Assembly (NCBI RefSeq): GCF_030142155.1
Contig: NZ_CP126247.1
Span: forward strand, 2,170,001 to 2,234,000
Source: Arthrobacter sp. zg-Y820
Lineage (GTDB): Bacteria > Actinomycetota > Actinomycetes > Actinomycetales > Micrococcaceae
Length of the DNA stretch: 64,000 bases
Direction of reading: 5' to 3'
Part shown: piece after piece, positions 17,012-25,619 of the stretch
How the letters are laid out: each line of letters starts with the position of its first letter
Numbering within the stretch: the first letter of the stretch is position 1
Notes under the pieces: generated by a model
The model's database searches: none
Told to the model about the DNA's origin: nothing
Seen by the model: only the letters and a program-made list of their open reading frames with translations
Made by a program: the position numbers and the translations under genes

Positions 17012-17500
17012 ATGAGCGACAATTTCACGCCGGGCAACGGCGCCCAGTCCGAGACCACTGCGGACTACACCGACGAATTGAATGCTGCGGGGATCCCGCC
17101 GGAGATGCACAGCTGGCTGAGCTCCCACGGCGTCGGCCGCTTGGTGGTGAAGCTGGGCATCCGTTTCACCGAAATGTCCGCGGAACGCATTGTGGCGACG
17201 ATGCCGGTGGAGGGCAACGAGCAGGTAGCCGGCATCCTTCACGGCGGAGCCCATCTGGTGCTGGCCGAAACGCTGGGCTCCTTTGGTGCCGCCATCCATG
17301 CCGGACCGTCCCGGCAGGCCCTCGGAATTGAGATCGGCGCGACCCACCATCGTTCCATTGCCTCCGGCACAGTGACGGGAACTGCCACGGCCATCCACCG
17401 CGGGCAGACCCTGGTGACGCATGAGATTGTCATGACCGATGAGCAGGGACGCCGGCTGAGCACGGCCCGGATGACCAACATGATCCGCGACGTCCGCTGA
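17012..17500 (+). CDS. PaaI-type hotdog-fold thioesterase
   Basis: A 162-residue hotdog protein of the PaaI/MenI (DHNA-CoA thioesterase-like) group. The active-site helix region reads VAGILHGGAHLVLAETLGSF, with HGG and the catalytic acid in LAE, and the sheet AGPSRQALGIEIGATHHRS follows. It probably hydrolyses an acyl- or aroyl-CoA. The ATG at 17012 is preferred to an in-frame start at 16976, which would lie inside polA. It is divergent from polA with almost no space between the starts; this polA-thioesterase neighbourhood is common in related genomes as far as I recall. Confidence 0.88.
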   Translation: MSDNFTPGNGAQSETTADYTDELNAAGIPPEMHSWLSSHGVGRLVVKLGIRFTEMSAERIVATMPVEGNEQVAGILHGGAHLVLAETLGSFGAAIHAGPSRQALGIEIGATHHRSIASGTVTGTATAIHRGQTLVTHEIVMTDEQGRRLSTARMTNMIRDVR

Positions 17501-17593
17501 CTTCCTGCCGGGGCGGCTGACTGCGGCTGAGGCTCCAGCGTTCTACAGCTGAGGGTGAAGTCACCGCCAGCCCAAGTCCCCCGGCATCCCAAG

Positions 17594-18148
17594 TCACCGC
17601 CGGCCGAAGTCATAGTGCAGCTGCATCAGGCCCTGCCCCAGGGCATGGGATGCCACAAGAGCCGCCGGTTCCGTGGCTTTCGTTACCGGCATCAGCGGCC
17701 GCCCGCTGCCCAGGGCGACAGGAATCACGGTGAGGACCATTTCGTCCACCAGCCCCTGATCCATGAGTTGGCCGGCAAGATTCCCTCCGCCGACCACCCA
17801 GATGTCCCTGTCACCGGCGTCGTCAACAATATCCGGGTGGAATTCGGCGACGTCGCCGCGCACAAAGGTAATGTCGGCACCGGCAATACCGGGAAATTCG
17901 TGGTGGGTGAAGACCCATGTCGGAGTGCGGCCGAACGCCCACGATTCAGGACCGGCTGCTTGGAAGGAACCATAGGTGCCAGCACCCATCACCAGCGCCC
18001 CAACACGGTCGAGGAATTCCCGAAAGTGCGTGTCCTGGCCTTCGGCACCGGAGAAGTCACGGTGCCATTCCTGCGAGTTGTCCGCGTCGGCAATATAACC
18101 GTCCATCGACGCTGCAACATAGTAGACAGTCCTGACCATGCCGCTCAT
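17594..18148 (-). CDS. dihydrofolate reductase family protein (RibD C-terminal type)
   Basis: About 184 residues of the RibD/DHFR-like NADPH-binding fold. It starts MVRTVYYVAASMDGYIADA with the family's SxDGYIA motif. Mid-protein WVFTHHEFPG and DIWVVGGGNLAGQLMDQGLVDE, the NADPH-binding GGG loop, complete the pattern, followed by the terminal strand LVASHALGQGLMQLHYDF. Stand-alone members of this family are of unknown substrate and are not riboflavin enzymes for certain. ATG at 18148 or 18139 are both possible; upstream in-frame codons would overlap the divergent Old Yellow Enzyme region. It is transcribed convergently with the thioesterase. Confidence 0.85.
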   Translation of the reverse strand: MSGMVRTVYYVAASMDGYIADADNSQEWHRDFSGAEGQDTHFREFLDRVGALVMGAGTYGSFQAAGPESWAFGRTPTWVFTHHEFPGIAGADITFVRGDVAEFHPDIVDDAGDRDIWVVGGGNLAGQLMDQGLVDEMVLTVIPVALGSGRPLMPVTKATEPAALVASHALGQGLMQLHYDFGRR

Positions 18149-18350
18149 GCTAGCCCGGCAGTGCGGGAAAAACACCGGCAGTCCCACCCGGCACCCGGTA
18201 ATGCCCAAGATCCGCCCCGGCGCCCCCGCCCTCCCAGCGCCTGCGGAATACTCAGGACGTTCACCCGGTTGGGCCAAGTGGATGCATGAACGCCTGCGTC
18301 CGGTGCCGGCAGGAACGCACCGGACGCGCTCTACAGAAAGAACTTCCTCC

Positions 18351-19430
18351 TTGAACCTCTTTTCCCCGCTCACTGTTGGCTGCCTTGAACTGCCCAACCG
18401 CCTGATCATGGCACCGCTGACCCGGACACGGAGCGGCCGCCACGGCGTCCCGACCGCGCTGATGGCGGAACACTACAGCCAGCGCGCCTCGATGGGCCTG
18501 ATCGTCAGCGAGGGCACCTACACGTCCTACGAAGGACAGGGATTCACTTGGCAGCCCGGGCTGGTCACTGAAGAGCAGATCGCCGGCTGGAAGAACGTCA
18601 CCGACGCGGTCCACGCTGCCGGCGGCCGAATCGTCGCCCAGGTGATGCATGCCGGCCGGGTGACCCATCAGGGCATCAACGGCGGCCGCAGGGTCGTGGC
18701 CCCCAGCGCCATTGCGATCGACGGCCTGACCCACACCTACGAGGGCAAGCAGGCCTACCCGGTCCCGCACGCGCTCACCACGGCTGAACTGCCGGACATC
18801 ATCGCCGAATTCGTCGCCGCGTCCCGTGCGGCGATCACGGCAGGGTTCGACGGCGTTGAACTGCACAGTGCCAACGGTTACCTGCTGCACGAGTTCCTCT
18901 CCCCGGACTCCAACCAGCGCACCGATGGTTACGGCGGCTCACCCGAGAACCGGGCGCGCTTCGTGATCGAGGCGTACCGCGCAGTGGCCGACGCCATCGG
19001 CGCTGACCGGACCGGCATCCGCATCTCCCCGGAGAACAACATCCAGGGCGTACTGGAAACCAATCCGGCCGACGTTCTGGCGACATACACCGCCCTCCTG
19101 GCCGGAATCGCACCGCTGAAGCCGGCGTTCCTCAGCATCCTGCACCGGGACCCGTCAGACATCCTTGTGCAGGAGCTGCGCAGCCAGTTCGGCGGCCCGG
19201 TGCTGCTGAACTCGGGCTTCGGTGTCATCACCACGCGTGAGGAAGCCCTTTCGATCATGGAAGACAACCTGGGCGACGGCGTCGTCGTCGGCCGCCCCGT
19301 AATTGCCAATCCGGACCTGGTGCGCCGCTGGGAGGAAGACCTGCCGCTGAACACCCCGGATCCTTCCACCTTCTACTCGCACGGTGCCGCCGGCTACACG
19401 GACTACGCGGAGTACGCCGAAGCTTCGTAG
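18351..19430 (+). CDS. Old Yellow Enzyme family alkene reductase (NemA-like)
   Basis: A 359-residue FMN-dependent ene-reductase, the normal size if the TTG at 18351 is the start; an earlier in-frame ATG at 18138 would add 71 Pro/Arg-rich residues that do not fit the family. Family features are LFSPLTVGCLELPNRLIMAP (barrel start), the FMN/substrate pair in VELHSANGYLLHEFLSP, NQRTDGYGGSPENRARF, and VVVGRPVIANPDL near the end. Such enzymes use NAD(P)H to reduce activated C=C bonds, nitro groups or nitrate esters, often for detoxification. It is monocistronic and closed by the terminator at 19476. Confidence 0.92.
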   Translation: MNLFSPLTVGCLELPNRLIMAPLTRTRSGRHGVPTALMAEHYSQRASMGLIVSEGTYTSYEGQGFTWQPGLVTEEQIAGWKNVTDAVHAAGGRIVAQVMHAGRVTHQGINGGRRVVAPSAIAIDGLTHTYEGKQAYPVPHALTTAELPDIIAEFVAASRAAITAGFDGVELHSANGYLLHEFLSPDSNQRTDGYGGSPENRARFVIEAYRAVADAIGADRTGIRISPENNIQGVLETNPADVLATYTALLAGIAPLKPAFLSILHRDPSDILVQELRSQFGGPVLLNSGFGVITTREEALSIMEDNLGDGVVVGRPVIANPDLVRRWEEDLPLNTPDPSTFYSHGAAGYTDYAEYAEAS

Positions 19431-19475
19431 CACGCGCCGCTTGCCGCCGGCATTCCGGGCCGGCGACAGGCACGC

Positions 19476-19524
19476 AAAAGCCCGACGACGGCGGCCGTTA
19501 CTGGCCGCTTGTCGCCGGGCTTTT
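19476..19524. terminator. bidirectional terminator after the ene-reductase gene
   Basis: AAAAGCCCG and CGGGCTTTT flank a long GC-rich stem (inner arms GGCGGCC and GGCCGC) with a short GTTACT-type loop. The A-tract and T-tract at either end let it serve the ene-reductase gene on the plus strand and the Pit unit on the minus strand. Confidence 0.88.
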
Positions 19525-19586
19525 GGATGTCCTGCGGGATGGGCAGGACTGGATTCAGCTCTGCAGATTCAACTGTGGAGCGAGAT

Positions 19587-19829
19587 TCAACCGTGGAGCG
19601 CGGGCACAATCAGGTAGATGCCGAACAGCACCGCTGCTGCGCACACCGTGAAGCAGGCGTAGGCGCCGACTTTGACCAGCATCAGCCGGTCGGTGGCTTC
19701 CGGACCCGGGTTGCGGTCGGAGGCAACCGCGTAGAGCCGGACGCCGGTGGAATACAGCCCGACGACGACGAGCGTGGCCAGCAGCGTAATGCCGGCGACG
19801 ATGAGGTAAGCAACCCAGTTGATGCTCAT
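19587..19829 (-). CDS. small membrane protein of the Pit operon
   Basis: An 80-residue protein with two predicted membrane helices (YLIVAGITLLATLVVVGLYS and ACFTVCAAAVLFGIYLIV) joined by a hydrophilic loop with SDRNPGPEATDRL. Its start overlaps the stop of the phosphate transporter gene by four bases (ATGA), so it is co-translated with it. Similar small membrane proteins follow pit in related actinobacteria, to my recollection, but no function is established. A role in assembly or control of the transporter is a guess from position. Confidence 0.8.
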   Translation of the reverse strand: MSINWVAYLIVAGITLLATLVVVGLYSTGVRLYAVASDRNPGPEATDRLMLVKVGAYACFTVCAAAVLFGIYLIVPALHG

Positions 19830-21052
19830 TTTGACGTTTCCTTGACCTTGGTGCGGGCAGATGCAATGCCCTGGGACCGGGCCTTGCGCTTGTTGATGCG
19901 GACGGCGCCGCCGGCATTGTCGATGTCGCTCACGGCGTTGTCGTGACCGACCCGGTTCTGGCGGGACCGGTAGTAGATGAAGAGCATGACCGCCAGGCCG
20001 AGGACTCCGTCAATGGCCACGCCGACCGGCCCGGTGCTGGCGAGCAGGGCCGCCGCGGCGCCCATGATGCCCGCAGCGGGAAGGGTCAGGAACCAGCCGC
20101 CGGCGATCCGGCGTGCCGTGCTCCAGCGGACCTCAGCGCCCTTGCGGCCCAAACCGGAACCGATTACCGAACCCGAGGCAACCTGCGTTGTCGACAGGGC
20201 CATGCCGAGGTGCGTCGAGGTCAGGATGGCTGCGGCCGTACTGGTCTCGGCCGCGAATCCCTGGGCCGGCTTGACGTCCGTCAGGCCGGTGCCCATGGTC
20301 CGGATGATGCGCCAGCCGCCGGCGTACGTGCCGGCAGCGATCGCGACGGCGCAGGCTGCAACAACCCAGAACACCGGCCCGGAGCCCACGGTCTGGAAGC
20401 CGCCGGAGATCAGCACCAGGGTGATGACGCCCATGGTCTTCTGCGCATCGTTGGTGCCGTGAGCCAGCGCCACCAGGGAGGATGAGAAGATCTGCGCGTA
20501 ACGGAACCCGCCGCGCTTGCGGGGCAGCTTGTCGCCGGAGTCCGCATCGTGCCGCCGGGTGATGGCATACGCCAGCTTGGTCGCCAGCAATGCCACGGTC
20601 AGCGCGATGGCCGGCGCAATGAAGGCCGGCAGGATGACCTTGGACATCAGCACCGAGTAGTCCACGGAACCGAAACCGGCGCCGACAATGGCGGCTCCGA
20701 TCAGGCCGCCGAACAGTGCGTGCGAGGAGCTGCTGGGCAGCCCGAGAAGCCAGGTAATCAGGTTCCAGATAACGGCACCGAGCAGGCCGGCGAAGATCAT
20801 CACCGGCGTGATCTGGATGCCGCCTTCGCCCTCCCGGATGATTCCGCCGGAAATGGTCTTTGCGACTTCGGTGGACAGGAAAGCGCCCACCAGGTTCAGG
20901 ACTGCTGCCAGAGCAACAGCCGTCTTCGGCTTGATCGCACCTGTGGCAATGGGGGTTGCCATTGCGTTGGCTGTGTCGTGAAAGCCGTTGGTGAAGTCGA
21001 AGAATAATGCGAGCGCGATCACCAGCGCCACCATGAGGGTGAGATCCACCAC
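19826..21052 (-). CDS. pit: inorganic phosphate transporter, Pit family
   Basis: A 408-residue Pi:H+ (metal phosphate) symporter. Both halves carry the family signature: ALFFDFTNGFHDTANAMATP near the N-terminus and LVALAHGTNDAQKTMGVITL in the second half (GxNDxxN/K type). About ten membrane helices are visible, with a basic cytoplasmic loop (RRHDADSGDKLPRKR) between the halves. The start is GTG at 21052, directly followed by another GTG codon; ribosome-binding sequence is weak (TTAGGG). The small membrane protein follows with a four-base overlap. The 304 bases upstream hold an inverted repeat but no gene. Confidence 0.93.
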   Translation of the reverse strand: MVDLTLMVALVIALALFFDFTNGFHDTANAMATPIATGAIKPKTAVALAAVLNLVGAFLSTEVAKTISGGIIREGEGGIQITPVMIFAGLLGAVIWNLITWLLGLPSSSSHALFGGLIGAAIVGAGFGSVDYSVLMSKVILPAFIAPAIALTVALLATKLAYAITRRHDADSGDKLPRKRGGFRYAQIFSSSLVALAHGTNDAQKTMGVITLVLISGGFQTVGSGPVFWVVAACAVAIAAGTYAGGWRIIRTMGTGLTDVKPAQGFAAETSTAAAILTSTHLGMALSTTQVASGSVIGSGLGRKGAEVRWSTARRIAGGWFLTLPAAGIMGAAAALLASTGPVGVAIDGVLGLAVMLFIYYRSRQNRVGHDNAVSDIDNAGGAVRINKRKARSQGIASARTKVKETSK

Positions 21053-21216
21053 GTACCCTAACTAAAAGACAAAAGGAAAAAGGAGTTCCGTCCGCACAGG
21101 GCAGCTGCCTCCGCGGCTTCAAGCCGGCAGACGGCAGCGCAGCAAGTGTGCTTCCGGTTCATCGGAAATGTTGAACAGTTGTACAAAGGGAGCGCCAAAC
21201 CAGCGGGATGAGGGAT

Positions 21217-21344
21217 CCGGGGATCAACCGCCGGAAAGCGCACCCATTTCGCGCCAGATTGATCCTATGTGCTGAACCATTCAGGCACCAAAGGCAGGAG
21301 TGTGCGCTTGGTCTCGGTCGATCCGCTGATGCGTTGATCCCCGG
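21217..21344. repeat. nested inverted repeats upstream of pit
   Basis: CCGGGGATCAAC (21217-21228) has an exact inverse GTTGATCCCCGG (21333-21344), and inside it AAGCGCAC (21236-21243) pairs with GTGCGCTT (21302-21309). The element fills the gap between pit and the MFS-fusion gene. It could be a remnant of a mobile element or a structured terminator region; no coding capacity is evident. Confidence 0.45.
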
Positions 21345-21356
21345 AGGGGCAGATCC

Positions 21357-23387
21357 TCAGATGCGCAGGCCCGTGGGGGGCGGCTTGCCGCCGAGTTCCA
21401 CGTCTATCACGGTGTTGGGGGCGGGCAGGATGACGCGGCGGGTGTGGGTGGTGACGCCGTCGGGCTCCACGACCGTGAGGATGTAGGTCCCGGGGCGGGG
21501 CAGCGGAAGCTCATATCTGCCCTGGCGATCCGACCGCGCCGCACCGTGGTTTTCCCCGGCGGGCTGGACCAGGATCACCAGGGCGCCGGCAACCGCTCGC
21601 CGGCCGTGCCGCACCTGTCCCGTCAGCATAAGCCGCCCGGGAAAGCGGATGTCATGGCTGCCGGGTGCACCGGAAAACGTGACGGCCTCCGAAACCGGGC
21701 GCCATTGCTGCTGCGTTGCCACCAGCACGTAGCGGCCGTCTCCGGGGAGTACGACGGCGTAGCGTCCGCCGTCGTCGCCCCGGTCCCAGTCCACCGGCAC
21801 TCCGCCCCTGTCCAGAACCGTGACCAGGCCCCCCGGGACGGGCGTGCGGCCGTCGTCGGCGAGCATGGTTCCGGTGATCATGATCTCGCCCTTCCTGTCC
21901 GCAGGGGCGGGCCGGGGCTCGCCTGGCGCCGCATGCAGCCGCGGATGCGTTGCTTCCCTGCGCCTGGAGCGGGGAATGAGGCAGGAAACGCCGGTGGCTG
22001 CCAGGGCCGCAAAGCCGGCCAGGACAAAGATGGTGCGGAAGGCATCCAGGCCGGGGAAGACCGCTCCCCCCACCTGGATGGTGAGGGACGCCAGGATGGA
22101 GGCAACGGCGGCGCTGCAGGTCGAGGTACCGACGGAGCGGAGCAGGGTGTTTACCCCGTTCGCCGCGGCAGTGTCGGTGAGCGGCACATTGCTCATGATG
22201 ATGGTCGGCATGGCCGCCATCGCCATTGCCGTTCCCACTGAAACTATGACCGCGCCAAGAATGATGCCCGTGACCGAGTGCACCAGCAGCACCCGGGACA
22301 GGTACCCGGCGGCCATCACGGCGCAGCCGGCCACCAGCGTTACTTTCGCGCCGAAGGTATTGGTGAGGCGGGCGGACACCGGCGCTGCCGCCACCATGGC
22401 CAGGCCCGCGGGGATCATCGTCAGCCCGGCGACCAGTACGCTCAGCCCGAAGCCGAACCCGGTCTCCCGGGACAGCTGGAGCTGCTGGGTGGTGACGAGC
22501 ATGTTGGCATACATCGAGAAGCCGACCAGGACGGCGGCGACGTTGGTCAGCAGCACGGGTGGCAGGGCCGAGGTGCGCAGGTCCACCAGCGGGTCCCCCT
22601 TGCGCAGTTCCAGGGGAAACCAGACTGCCAGGAGCACGGCGGCAGCAGCGAAAAGTCCCAGGATGGGATAACTCCCCCAACCCCAGACCCCGCCCTTGCT
22701 GATTGCCAGCAGCAGCGCCGTCATTGCTCCGGAGAGCACCAGGGCACCCTCATAGTCGAAGCGGCCGGGCGCGCGCACCCGGGATTCCGGGACGACCACA
22801 ACGATGGCGGCGATCAGCGCGGCACCGATAACGCCGACGCCCCAGAAGGTGGCCCGCCAGCCCAGGCGTTCATAGATCAGTCCGGCCATGGGCAGCCCCA
22901 GTGCGCTGCCTATGCCGAAGCTGGCGCTCATCAGCGAGACTGCCCCGGCAATTTTTCGCTGCGGCAGCGCGTCGCGCAGGATGCTGATGCCCACCGGGAT
23001 CACCGCTCCGGCAAAGCCCTGCAGTCCGCGGCCCACCAGGGCCCAGAAGAAGGTTCCGCCAATCGACGCGGCAAACGAACCCGCCACCATCATCACCATG
23101 GCGATCAGCAGCATCCGCCGCTTCCCGAACATGTCCGCCAGCCGCGAGACGATCGGGGTGGCCACAGCAGCGCTCAGCAGGGTGATCGTCACCATCCAGG
23201 AGACATCGTCGCTGCTGGCGCCGAAGATCCGCGGATACTCCGGCAGCAGCGGAACCACGGCGGTTTTCTCCAGGGAAACGACGACGCCGCCGCTCGCCAG
23301 GGTGGCTATGACCACCCAGTCCGGATATTGGCGGCGGCGCACAGCGCCGGAGCCGGTGCCCTCAGTCATGGGGCCGGCCTCAGTCAT
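21357..23387 (-). CDS. DHA2-type MFS transporter with two C-terminal carboxypeptidase-regulatory-like domains
   Basis: A 676-residue protein. Residues 1 to about 465 form a drug:H+ antiporter-2 type MFS transporter (signature loop SRLADMFGKRRMLL, motif C-like SFGIGSALGLPMAGLIYERLG, about 14 helices). A charged Pro/Arg linker follows (about 465-497). The last 180 residues contain two copies of a prealbumin-like beta-sandwich of the CarboxypepD_reg kind: MITGTMLADDGRTPVPGGLV with GGRYAVVLPGDGRYVLVAT, then LTGQVRHGRRAVAGALVILV with QGRYELPLPRPGTYILTVV. The domains probably face one side of the membrane and could bind the substrate or a partner. ATG at 23387 has GAGGG five bases upstream. It follows the hsp20 gene by 36 bases on the same strand. 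Confidence 0.85.
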   Translation of the reverse strand: MTEAGPMTEGTGSGAVRRRQYPDWVVIATLASGGVVVSLEKTAVVPLLPEYPRIFGASSDDVSWMVTITLLSAAVATPIVSRLADMFGKRRMLLIAMVMMVAGSFAASIGGTFFWALVGRGLQGFAGAVIPVGISILRDALPQRKIAGAVSLMSASFGIGSALGLPMAGLIYERLGWRATFWGVGVIGAALIAAIVVVVPESRVRAPGRFDYEGALVLSGAMTALLLAISKGGVWGWGSYPILGLFAAAAVLLAVWFPLELRKGDPLVDLRTSALPPVLLTNVAAVLVGFSMYANMLVTTQQLQLSRETGFGFGLSVLVAGLTMIPAGLAMVAAAPVSARLTNTFGAKVTLVAGCAVMAAGYLSRVLLVHSVTGIILGAVIVSVGTAMAMAAMPTIIMSNVPLTDTAAANGVNTLLRSVGTSTCSAAVASILASLTIQVGGAVFPGLDAFRTIFVLAGFAALAATGVSCLIPRSRRREATHPRLHAAPGEPRPAPADRKGEIMITGTMLADDGRTPVPGGLVTVLDRGGVPVDWDRGDDGGRYAVVLPGDGRYVLVATQQQWRPVSEAVTFSGAPGSHDIRFPGRLMLTGQVRHGRRAVAGALVILVQPAGENHGAARSDRQGRYELPLPRPGTYILTVVEPDGVTTHTRRVILPAPNTVIDVELGGKPPPTGLRI

Positions 23388-23423
23388 CCGTGCCCTCAAT
23401 CCTCGACCATCGGTCTTCGGCCG

Positions 23424-23834
23424 TCAGCGCCGGGAGATCGGCACCTTCGTGGAGGAGGACCCCACCTCGGGCACCGGTACCCGGACTTCAAGGACGCCGT
23501 CGTTGTAGGAAGCTGTGACGTTGTCCTGGCTGGATCCCGCCGGCAGCGGAATGTCGCGGGTAAAGGAGCCGTAGCGGAACTCGCTGCGGTAGCCGTTCTT
23601 GTCCTTGTGTTCGGTGCCCTCGCGCCGCTCACCCTTGATGCGGAGGATGCCGTCGCTCACTGACACGTCCAGGTCCTTATCAGGGTCAATGTTGGGCAGC
23701 TCGGCCTTCACCACCATGAACCCTGCGTCCCGGTACTCCTCCACCGGGAACGCCGGCACATCCCAATCACCTTCAAAGAATTTGCGGACGGGTTCGGGCA
23801 GTTCGAACCGGTCACGCCGCGCAAGTCCAGCCAT
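23424..23834 (-). CDS. Hsp20/alpha-crystallin family small heat-shock protein
   Basis: A 136-residue chaperone that holds unfolding proteins. The alpha-crystallin domain spans about residues 30-125: VEEYRDAGFMVVKAELPNID, DVSVSDGILRIKGERR, YGSFTRDIPLPAG, and the hallmark DGVLEVRVPVPE (usually GVLxVxxP). The short C-terminal VPISRR contains the I/V-x-I anchoring motif. The ATG at 23834 has GAGGAGA seven bases upstream. No HspR-type HAIR site or CIRCE was seen upstream. The next gene, the MFS fusion, starts 36 bases after its stop. Confidence 0.93.
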   Translation of the reverse strand: MAGLARRDRFELPEPVRKFFEGDWDVPAFPVEEYRDAGFMVVKAELPNIDPDKDLDVSVSDGILRIKGERREGTEHKDKNGYRSEFRYGSFTRDIPLPAGSSQDNVTASYNDGVLEVRVPVPEVGSSSTKVPISRR

Positions 23835-23912
23835 GGGGTATCTCCTCGCGGATTGGCCCGGCTCAGGTGCTCAGCGGCACTGCGGTGCCGGGCTTTGGGG
23901 CTCACATTTGTG

Positions 23913-23957
23913 GGTCACGCTGTGTTTCTCGGTCACGCTGTGTTTCTCGGTCACGCT
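23913..23957. repeat. 18-bp tandem repeat
   Basis: GGTCACGCTGTGTTTCTC occurs at 23913-23930 and 23931-23948, with a partial third copy (GGTCACGCT) to 23957. It lies between hsp20 and the gad operon and does not encode a recognisable protein. The rest of the 369-base interval 23835-24203 holds a -10-like TATAGT (24105-24110) and the hairpin at 24164. Confidence 0.75.
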
Positions 23958-24163
23958 CAGTTGATCGTTCACACAGTACGCGGAGACCGTCCCGGCCTCA
24001 ACGGTTGGGGGCGCTCCGGCGGCCCGCGCTGCCGGAACCGGCATGGTTTTTGTCCCTGAGCCCGGTATGGCGCCCGGAGCCTAGTAACGCAGTTTTGCCG
24101 CCCGTATAGTTTTGGGTGCGCGCAGCCACATGAGGGACTCCCTGACCCCCGTTTCCAACGGCC

Positions 24164-24184
24164 CGGTGTCGGTTTTTGACACCG
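24164..24184. promoter_or_regulatory. hairpin or operator in the gad leader
   Basis: CGGTGTC and GACACCG form a perfect 7-bp inverted repeat around a GGTTTTT spacer, ending 19 bases before the decarboxylase start. It may be a repressor site or an RNA hairpin next to the ribosome-binding site (AAAGG). Confidence 0.4.
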
Positions 24185-24203
24185 CCGATGAAAGGTCAAA
24201 ATC

Positions 24204-25601
24204 ATGCCGCAGCATCCAGACAGTAACTTCTCCAACACCGATTCCCTGAGTGTGAATCCGCTTTTCGCCCGACCGGGCGAGGAAACCGACGCACCCAAGA
24301 CCAAGCTTGCCGCCGGATCGATGATCCCGGAAACGGCGTATCAAATTGTCCACGACGAAACAATGCTGGATGGAAATGCCCGCCTGAACCTGGCAACCTT
24401 CGTCACCACCTGGATGGACGACCACGCCAACAGGCTGTACGCCGAGACGTACGACAAGAACATGATCGACAAGGACGAGTACCCGCAGACCGCCCAGATC
24501 GAGCAAAACTGCTGGAAGATCCTCGCGGACCTGTGGCACGCTCCGGATCCCGAGGGAACGATCGGCACGTCGACGGTCGGCTCGTCGGAGGCCTGCATGC
24601 TCGGCGGCCTGGCGCTGAAACGGCTCTGGCAGAACGCCCGCAAGGCTGACGGCAAACCGACGGACAAACCCAATCTGGTCATGAGCTCGGCGGTCCAGGT
24701 CTGCTGGGAGAAGTTCTGCAACTATTTCGACGTCGAAGTGCGGCTCGTTCCCATCAGTGAAGAGCACAAGTGCTTGGACGGGTTCGAGTTGGAGAACTAC
24801 GTGGACGAAAACACGATCGGCGTGGTGGCCATCATGGGCGTCACCTACACCGGCATGTACGAGCCGGTGAAACAGATCGCCGCGAAGCTCGACGAGATCC
24901 AGGCCTCCACCGGATTGGACATCAACATCCATGTTGACGCCGCCTCGGGCGGGATGATCGCTCCGTTCATCCAGCCGGAGCTGGAGTGGGACTTTTCGAT
25001 AGACCGGGTGCACTCGATCAGCACGTCCGGGCACAAATACGGGCTGGTGTATCCCGGACTGGGGTGGGTGGTGTGGCGCGAGCGCCAATGGCTGCCGGAG
25101 GACCTGATTTTCTACGTGAGCTACCTTGGCGGCGACATGCCCACCTTCGCGTTGAACTTTTCGCGTCCCGGTGCGCAGGTTGTCCTGCAGTTTTACCTGT
25201 TCCTCCGGCTTGGCCGGGAAGGCTACGCGCAGGTCCAGCAGGCAAGCCAGAACGTGGCGCTGTACCTGTCCTCGGGCATTAACGACATCGGAGCCTTCAA
25301 TCTTTGGAATGACGGCTCCGACATTCCGGTCTTCGCGTGGCAGCTCAAGGAGGGCCACACCGACAAATGGACCCTGTACGACTTGGCCGACCGGCTGCGT
25401 GCCAAGGGCTGGCTGGTGCCCGCCTACCCCATGCCCGCCAATCTGGAACACCTGACGGTGGAGCGGATCGTGGTCCGCAATGGCCTCAGCATGGATCTTG
25501 CCCACAGCCTTCTGGAGGACATCAGGACGGAAACCGAATACCTCGACCGGCTTGAGGCGCCAATGCCGCAGGAAGCCTCACATCCCGGCTTCCACCACTA
25601 A
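24204..25601 (+). CDS. gadB: glutamate decarboxylase
   Basis: A 465-residue PLP enzyme converting L-glutamate plus a proton to GABA and CO2. It is close in length to E. coli GadB (466). It has GTSTVGSSEACMLGGLALKR, DINIHVDAASGGMIAPFI (Asp contacting the PLP ring) and SISTSGHKYGLVYPG with the Schiff-base lysine at 278. The C-terminal segment ends in PGFHH, which resembles the acid-sensing His-containing tail that closes the active site in bacterial GadB. AAAGG lies before the ATG. It starts an operon with an antiporter and a glutaminase, which fits glutamate-based acid resistance or GABA production. Confidence 0.95.
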   Translation: MPQHPDSNFSNTDSLSVNPLFARPGEETDAPKTKLAAGSMIPETAYQIVHDETMLDGNARLNLATFVTTWMDDHANRLYAETYDKNMIDKDEYPQTAQIEQNCWKILADLWHAPDPEGTIGTSTVGSSEACMLGGLALKRLWQNARKADGKPTDKPNLVMSSAVQVCWEKFCNYFDVEVRLVPISEEHKCLDGFELENYVDENTIGVVAIMGVTYTGMYEPVKQIAAKLDEIQASTGLDINIHVDAASGGMIAPFIQPELEWDFSIDRVHSISTSGHKYGLVYPGLGWVVWRERQWLPEDLIFYVSYLGGDMPTFALNFSRPGAQVVLQFYLFLRLGREGYAQVQQASQNVALYLSSGINDIGAFNLWNDGSDIPVFAWQLKEGHTDKWTLYDLADRLRAKGWLVPAYPMPANLEHLTVERIVVRNGLSMDLAHSLLEDIRTETEYLDRLEAPMPQEASHPGFHH

Positions 25602-25619
25602 TCCGAGGAGGTGAGTGGG

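Noticed and set aside
23913..23957. The 18-bp repeat as a heat-shock operator for hsp20
   Set aside because: It does not resemble HAIR or CIRCE sites and lies more than 75 bases upstream of the start with no inverted symmetry.
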